Below are positions 5,111 to 8,383 of a stretch of 8,383 nt of DNA, piece after piece. The stretch spans positions 1 through 8,383 of the forward strand of contig SBGS01000142.1 of NCBI GenBank assembly GCA_006226555.1, read 5' to 3'. Source of the stretch: Bacteroidota bacterium (GTDB lineage: Bacteria > Bacteroidota > Bacteroidia > Flavobacteriales_D > Crocinitomicaceae). Under the pieces are notes generated by a model. The model saw only the letters and a list, made by a program, of their open reading frames with translations, ran no database searches and was not told the origin of the DNA. The translations under genes were made by a program, and so were the position numbers. The stretch's first letter is position 1. The number at the start of each line of letters is the position of its first letter.

Positions 5111-5902
5111 ATGACAGATTATATCAAATACAATAAGGATACGTGGAATAAGAAGACTCCTGTGCATTTGGCGTCCGCTTTTTACGACATGGACTCTTTC
5201 CTGCATGGTAGGAATTCCTTAACATCTGTAGAGCTTGAACTGCTGGGTGAAGTAAAGGGTTTGTCCATTTTGCATCTGCAATGTCATTTCGGACAGGACA
5301 CACTATCGTTGTCTCGCATGGGAGCTAAGGCCACGGGTGTTGATCTTTCTGATGTTGCGATCAATAAGGCAAAAGAGCTAAATGATCAATTAGGACTGGA
5401 TGCGGAGTTTGTTTGCTGTGACGTATATGAGACGCCAAGCCATGTAGAAAAACAATTCGATGTGGTTTATTCTTCATTTGGTGCGATCGGCTGGCTGCCT
5501 GATATGGAAAAATGGGCAGAGGTTATTGCCAGGATGCTGAAGCCGGGGGGTAGATTTGTTTTTGCCGAGTTTCATCCTGCAGTCTGGATGTTTGACGATG
5601 ATTTTACAACAATAGCATACGATTATTTCAACACAGGACCATTGATCGAGACATCGCATGGTACATATACGGATAGGGAAGCACCAATAGAAACGACTTC
5701 AGTTTTCTGGAATCATTCTTTTTCGGAAGTATTGTCAGCGCTTATAAAGAGCGGTTTGACCCTAACCTCATTTAATGAATATCCTTATTCTCCTTTCAAT
5801 TGCTTCAACGACTTGGAGGAAAAAGAACAAGGTAAATACACTTTGAAAAAGCTGGATAAACAATTCCCCTATTTCTATTCCCTGACGATGCTTAAAAAGT
5901 GA
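5111..5902 (+). CDS. Class I SAM-dependent methyltransferase
   Basis: This 263-residue protein has a Rossmann-type methyltransferase fold. Motif I is ILHLQCHFGQDTLSLSRMGA (53-72), a variant glycine loop common in this subfamily, where the usual ExGxGxG is reduced to LQCHFGQ. GVDLS (76-80) supplies the acidic residue that binds the SAM ribose. Then come CCDVYE (102-107), FDVVYSSFGAIGWLPD (116-131) and MLKPGGRFVFAEFHP (142-156). The C-terminal third (about 160-263), rich in aromatics, would shape the acceptor site; the substrate cannot be told from the sequence. It is a stand-alone gene, divergent from the secreted-protein gene. Its TGA lies inside the 3' end of the convergent TolC-like gene, an 11-bp overlap. 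Confidence 0.9.
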   Translation: MTDYIKYNKDTWNKKTPVHLASAFYDMDSFLHGRNSLTSVELELLGEVKGLSILHLQCHFGQDTLSLSRMGAKATGVDLSDVAINKAKELNDQLGLDAEFVCCDVYETPSHVEKQFDVVYSSFGAIGWLPDMEKWAEVIARMLKPGGRFVFAEFHPAVWMFDDDFTTIAYDYFNTGPLIETSHGTYTDREAPIETTSVFWNHSFSEVLSALIKSGLTLTSFNEYPYSPFNCFNDLEEKEQGKYTLKKLDKQFPYFYSLTMLKK

Positions 5903-7295
5903 TGTTTACTAACTGATAATCCACCAAAACTTTTGCGATCTGATTGTCGCGTTTGAAGTCGATAAGTTTGAGCTGTGAATCAATCAGGGAGCGCTCACGA
6001 CTATTCAATAAGAACAATGAGCTTTCACCAATTTCAAAAAGTGTTTGTTCACCATTCAATAGCGTGATGTAATCATTCACCGTTCGTTCGTATAGAATGA
6101 TTTGCTCAATGCTGGTGCTCCAGGTATTGATCGCGCTGCTTACTTTGTAATCGATCATTTGGATCTTCGTTAAACGATCCATTTCCAATTGTTCCAGCTC
6201 GATCTTTGCCAAACGTATACTTCCTCGTTCTTTTCGAGTAAAGAGTGGATAATTTACTTGAACTCCCCAATTATAATCAGAAGGATTGATCTCAGAGAAT
6301 ACATCCGGTCCTACAGGTTCACTTAAAAGATTATACTTCAGGTCAACGCTCGGCAATATCCCTTGCTTTTTGAGCCTCAGATCAATGCTTTTCATGTCCA
6401 GCTTGTTCTGATACAGGATCAGCTCAGGATGACTTTGTATCAATGAATCTTTATAAGCCGTTATCGAAGGATCGATGTGCGCTGGTGTGAATTGATCTGC
6501 AGGTGTTGGGAAAGTGCTTTCTGTTAGTGAAAGTGGTACGTAACCATCCTGCCACAAATACACCTCAAGCATTTCCGATTTGTTCAGGAATTCCATCTTG
6601 CTTTGGTTGAGACCGATCATTCTATTTTGAAGCTGAATGCGAGCTTCAACTGTATCAATGAATGGGCGATCGCCAAGAAAAGCACTGCTTTTTACACCTT
6701 CTAGTCGAATAGAAGCATTTTCCACTGCTCCTTCGTAGATCTTCATTTTGTGATACGCTTTGAACCAATCCCAATAAGCAACGGAAGCATCAAAGAAAAG
6801 CTGGTTCATCATGATCTTTCCTTCAATTTCAGCACTTTCAAGATAGATCTTAGCTTGTTTTAGTTCTGCACGACGTTCATCGATCAATAAGCCTTTTCCA
6901 AGAGAAAGACTAAGCCCTGCATACCAAAGACCATCATCTGGTACGCGGCTGGAGGGGTTCAGGTAGGTACCGTCGTTCAGCTCATAACCACCCTGTGCGC
7001 TCAAACCAAACCAGGTAGGTACCTTCAGGCCTGCATGAACGTATGAATAATATTGCTGATCTTTATAATACTTCTGATTCATTGATCCTTCCAGCTTTGG
7101 ATCAAATCCACCGCGTGCCTTCGTTAATGTTGCATCTCCTTTGTCCCGTTGAAGGTTAGCTTGTCGTGATAGCGGATGATGCGTCTTGACGATCTCTATG
7201 AACTCATCGTATGACAAGATCCACATGCTATCACTCTGAGCAAAAGAGGAAAAGCTCAATGCGATCAGTAATATGAAGAAGATACTTCTTATCAT
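5892..7295 (-). CDS. TolC-family outer-membrane efflux/secretion channel
   Basis: This 467-residue protein has a signal peptide (MIRSIFFILLIALSFSSFA, cleavage near residue 19, no lipobox cysteine). The length and heptad-rich sequence fit two OEP repeats, about 25-240 and 260-460. In each, long helices flank short beta segments: GLWYAGLSLSLGKGL near residue 125, and NWGVQVNYPLFTRKERGSIR near 340-360. Both are the membrane-strand-to-helix joins typical of the family. TolC-type trimers form the outer-membrane and periplasmic exit duct of type I secretion, RND and MacAB-like systems. The ATG overlaps the stop of the adaptor gene in ATGA (7292-7295), implying translational coupling and fixing this start. 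The 3' end overlaps the convergent methyltransferase gene by 11 bp, with no terminator visible between them. Confidence 0.93.
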   Translation of the reverse strand: MIRSIFFILLIALSFSSFAQSDSMWILSYDEFIEIVKTHHPLSRQANLQRDKGDATLTKARGGFDPKLEGSMNQKYYKDQQYYSYVHAGLKVPTWFGLSAQGGYELNDGTYLNPSSRVPDDGLWYAGLSLSLGKGLLIDERRAELKQAKIYLESAEIEGKIMMNQLFFDASVAYWDWFKAYHKMKIYEGAVENASIRLEGVKSSAFLGDRPFIDTVEARIQLQNRMIGLNQSKMEFLNKSEMLEVYLWQDGYVPLSLTESTFPTPADQFTPAHIDPSITAYKDSLIQSHPELILYQNKLDMKSIDLRLKKQGILPSVDLKYNLLSEPVGPDVFSEINPSDYNWGVQVNYPLFTRKERGSIRLAKIELEQLEMDRLTKIQMIDYKVSSAINTWSTSIEQIILYERTVNDYITLLNGEQTLFEIGESSLFLLNSRERSLIDSQLKLIDFKRDNQIAKVLVDYQLVNITF

Positions 7296-8383
7296 TTTTT
7301 CTCTTTTTTATCGTCTTTTGACGTGCCATCAACAGGCTTGTAATAGTTTGGTGGGAATCCATTGATCTTACGCCAGAGCTCATACCAGATCGGTACATCC
7401 TGTAATAGGATCATAGACTTCGTTCCACTTCCAAATCTAAGTGCTTTTGGCCAAGGATGATCATTCGGATCTGGTTCTACCAATATTCTGTATTTACCGT
7501 TTTCACTAATGAATTGATCGATCGCATATACGCGGCCACCGTAAGTACCATAGCTGACATTAGGCCAACCGGAGAATACAATTGCAGGCCATCCGTCAAA
7601 CTGAATGCGCACATGCTGCCCTTTATCCAGTAATGGCAGATCAATCGGGTCAACATAGATTGCTACGGCAAGATCATAATTCGTTGGCATGATACTCATC
7701 AACTGATCACCTTCTTTGATCGTTTCTCCCAATCCGTTTACAAAGGTCTTGGTAATGTAACCGTCTTGCGGAGCGGTGATAAAGTATAATCCTGAACGCA
7801 CCTCGTAATTTGTATACTGATTCTTAAGCTTGTTTACCATTGATTCAGCGTCGTACTTATCAGTCATTGTTGTGAAACGCTCAGATTGGATCTTCGCCTG
7901 TTCGTTTTCGAACTTTGTTTGAATGTTGTACAGTTCAAGTTGCAATGCAATAAGATCATTCTTGCTGTTCAGCCATTTGTTTTTCGCTTCCACTTCATAA
8001 GCTTTCGTTTGCTGCATCTTAAGGTTTCTGCCTTCCAGGTCGATCAGAGATTTTAAACCGATCTTGTACAGGCTGTCGATCCTGTTGAACTGTTCTTTTG
8101 CTGTTAGGTAGCTTACCCTTGCAGCCACATAAGCGGTACTATCGTTCTGAACTTTCAGCTCCGTTTGCTGTAGTTTGATCTTTTGTTGTTCTGTCAAAAG
8201 ACTTCTTTGCATGGAAAGAGCCTTAAGCTGATTCTCCTGAGCCTTGATCTTTTCGCCATAGGAATCAACAGCTTGTTCCTTCAATTTTAACTGGTTCTGA
8301 GTTCGTGAAAGCAATTCATCGTCGAAGTACGCATCCTTGATCTCAGAGATCTTGACAATGGTATCACCTTTTTTAACGAAATC
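7292..8383 (-). CDS. HlyD-type periplasmic adaptor (membrane fusion) protein, 5' end beyond the window
   Basis: The reading frame stays open to the window's right edge, so the gene is cut and only its last 363 residues are seen. A start at 8314 (TTG) would be an artefact: the 23 upstream codons encode DFVKKGDTIVKISEIKDAYF, the first half of a lipoyl/biotinyl-like domain. A long coiled-coil hairpin follows (about 200 residues, Gln/Lys/Glu-rich). Next comes the second lipoyl half (YFITAPQDGYITKTFVNGLG, then EGDQLMSI), a beta-barrel domain (VAIYVDPIDLPLLDKGQHVR and after) and a Lys-rich tail (KDDKKEKK). It would bridge an inner-membrane exporter to the TolC-like channel encoded next, with which it overlaps by 4 bp. 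Two arginines and an aromatic-rich segment (VPIWYELWRKINGFPPNYY) precede the tail. The pump, expected upstream (past 8383), decides the substrate; a type I-like ABC exporter is a reasonable guess. Confidence 0.93.
   Translation of the reverse strand, partial: DFVKKGDTIVKISEIKDAYFDDELLSRTQNQLKLKEQAVDSYGEKIKAQENQLKALSMQRSLLTEQQKIKLQQTELKVQNDSTAYVAARVSYLTAKEQFNRIDSLYKIGLKSLIDLEGRNLKMQQTKAYEVEAKNKWLNSKNDLIALQLELYNIQTKFENEQAKIQSERFTTMTDKYDAESMVNKLKNQYTNYEVRSGLYFITAPQDGYITKTFVNGLGETIKEGDQLMSIMPTNYDLAVAIYVDPIDLPLLDKGQHVRIQFDGWPAIVFSGWPNVSYGTYGGRVYAIDQFISENGKYRILVEPDPNDHPWPKALRFGSGTKSMILLQDVPIWYELWRKINGFPPNYYKPVDGTSKDDKKEKK

Overview
The window looks like chromosomal DNA of a member of the Bacteroidota, most likely class Flavobacteriia. 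The evidence is a secreted protein with a type IX secretion (Por) C-terminal sorting domain, an integrase of the Bacteroidota type (arm-binding domain plus SAM-like core-binding domain), an RteC-family protein, a TAnnTTTG-type promoter before a tRNA gene, and no clear Shine-Dalgarno sequences before the start codons. The genus cannot be fixed from the sequence alone.

Left part, 1 to about 3548: one end of an integrated mobile element or its remnant. From the tRNA inwards it holds a tyrosine recombinase and an rteC-like gene in a probable operon on the minus strand, a GNAT acetyltransferase on the plus strand that ends tail-to-tail with rteC, and a divergent excisionase-like winged-HTH gene on the minus strand. 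The 302-bp gap between the HTH and GNAT genes carries two identical 19-bp sequences lying inside 22-bp imperfect palindromes, with a third dyad between them. The roughly 290-bp gap between the integrase and the tRNA carries a perfect 12-bp inverted repeat followed by a third, direct copy, a second interrupted inverted repeat, and a terminator.

Middle, about 3549-3822: an intact tRNA-Asp(GUC) gene on the minus strand with its own promoter and a downstream terminator. Its 3' end faces the integrase, the usual geometry for integration at a tRNA. The distal end of the element is not in the window, so the exact crossover point cannot be seen.

Right part, 3777-8383: ordinary-looking chromosomal genes. 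They are a T9SS-exported protein with an Asp-rich, probably Ca-binding, segment and a cUUCGg-loop terminator; a divergent class I SAM-dependent methyltransferase; and a translationally coupled pair on the minus strand, an HlyD-type periplasmic adaptor (cut by the window edge) followed by a TolC-type outer-membrane channel. The last two should form the periplasmic and outer-membrane parts of a tripartite export system whose inner-membrane pump is probably encoded just beyond the right edge.
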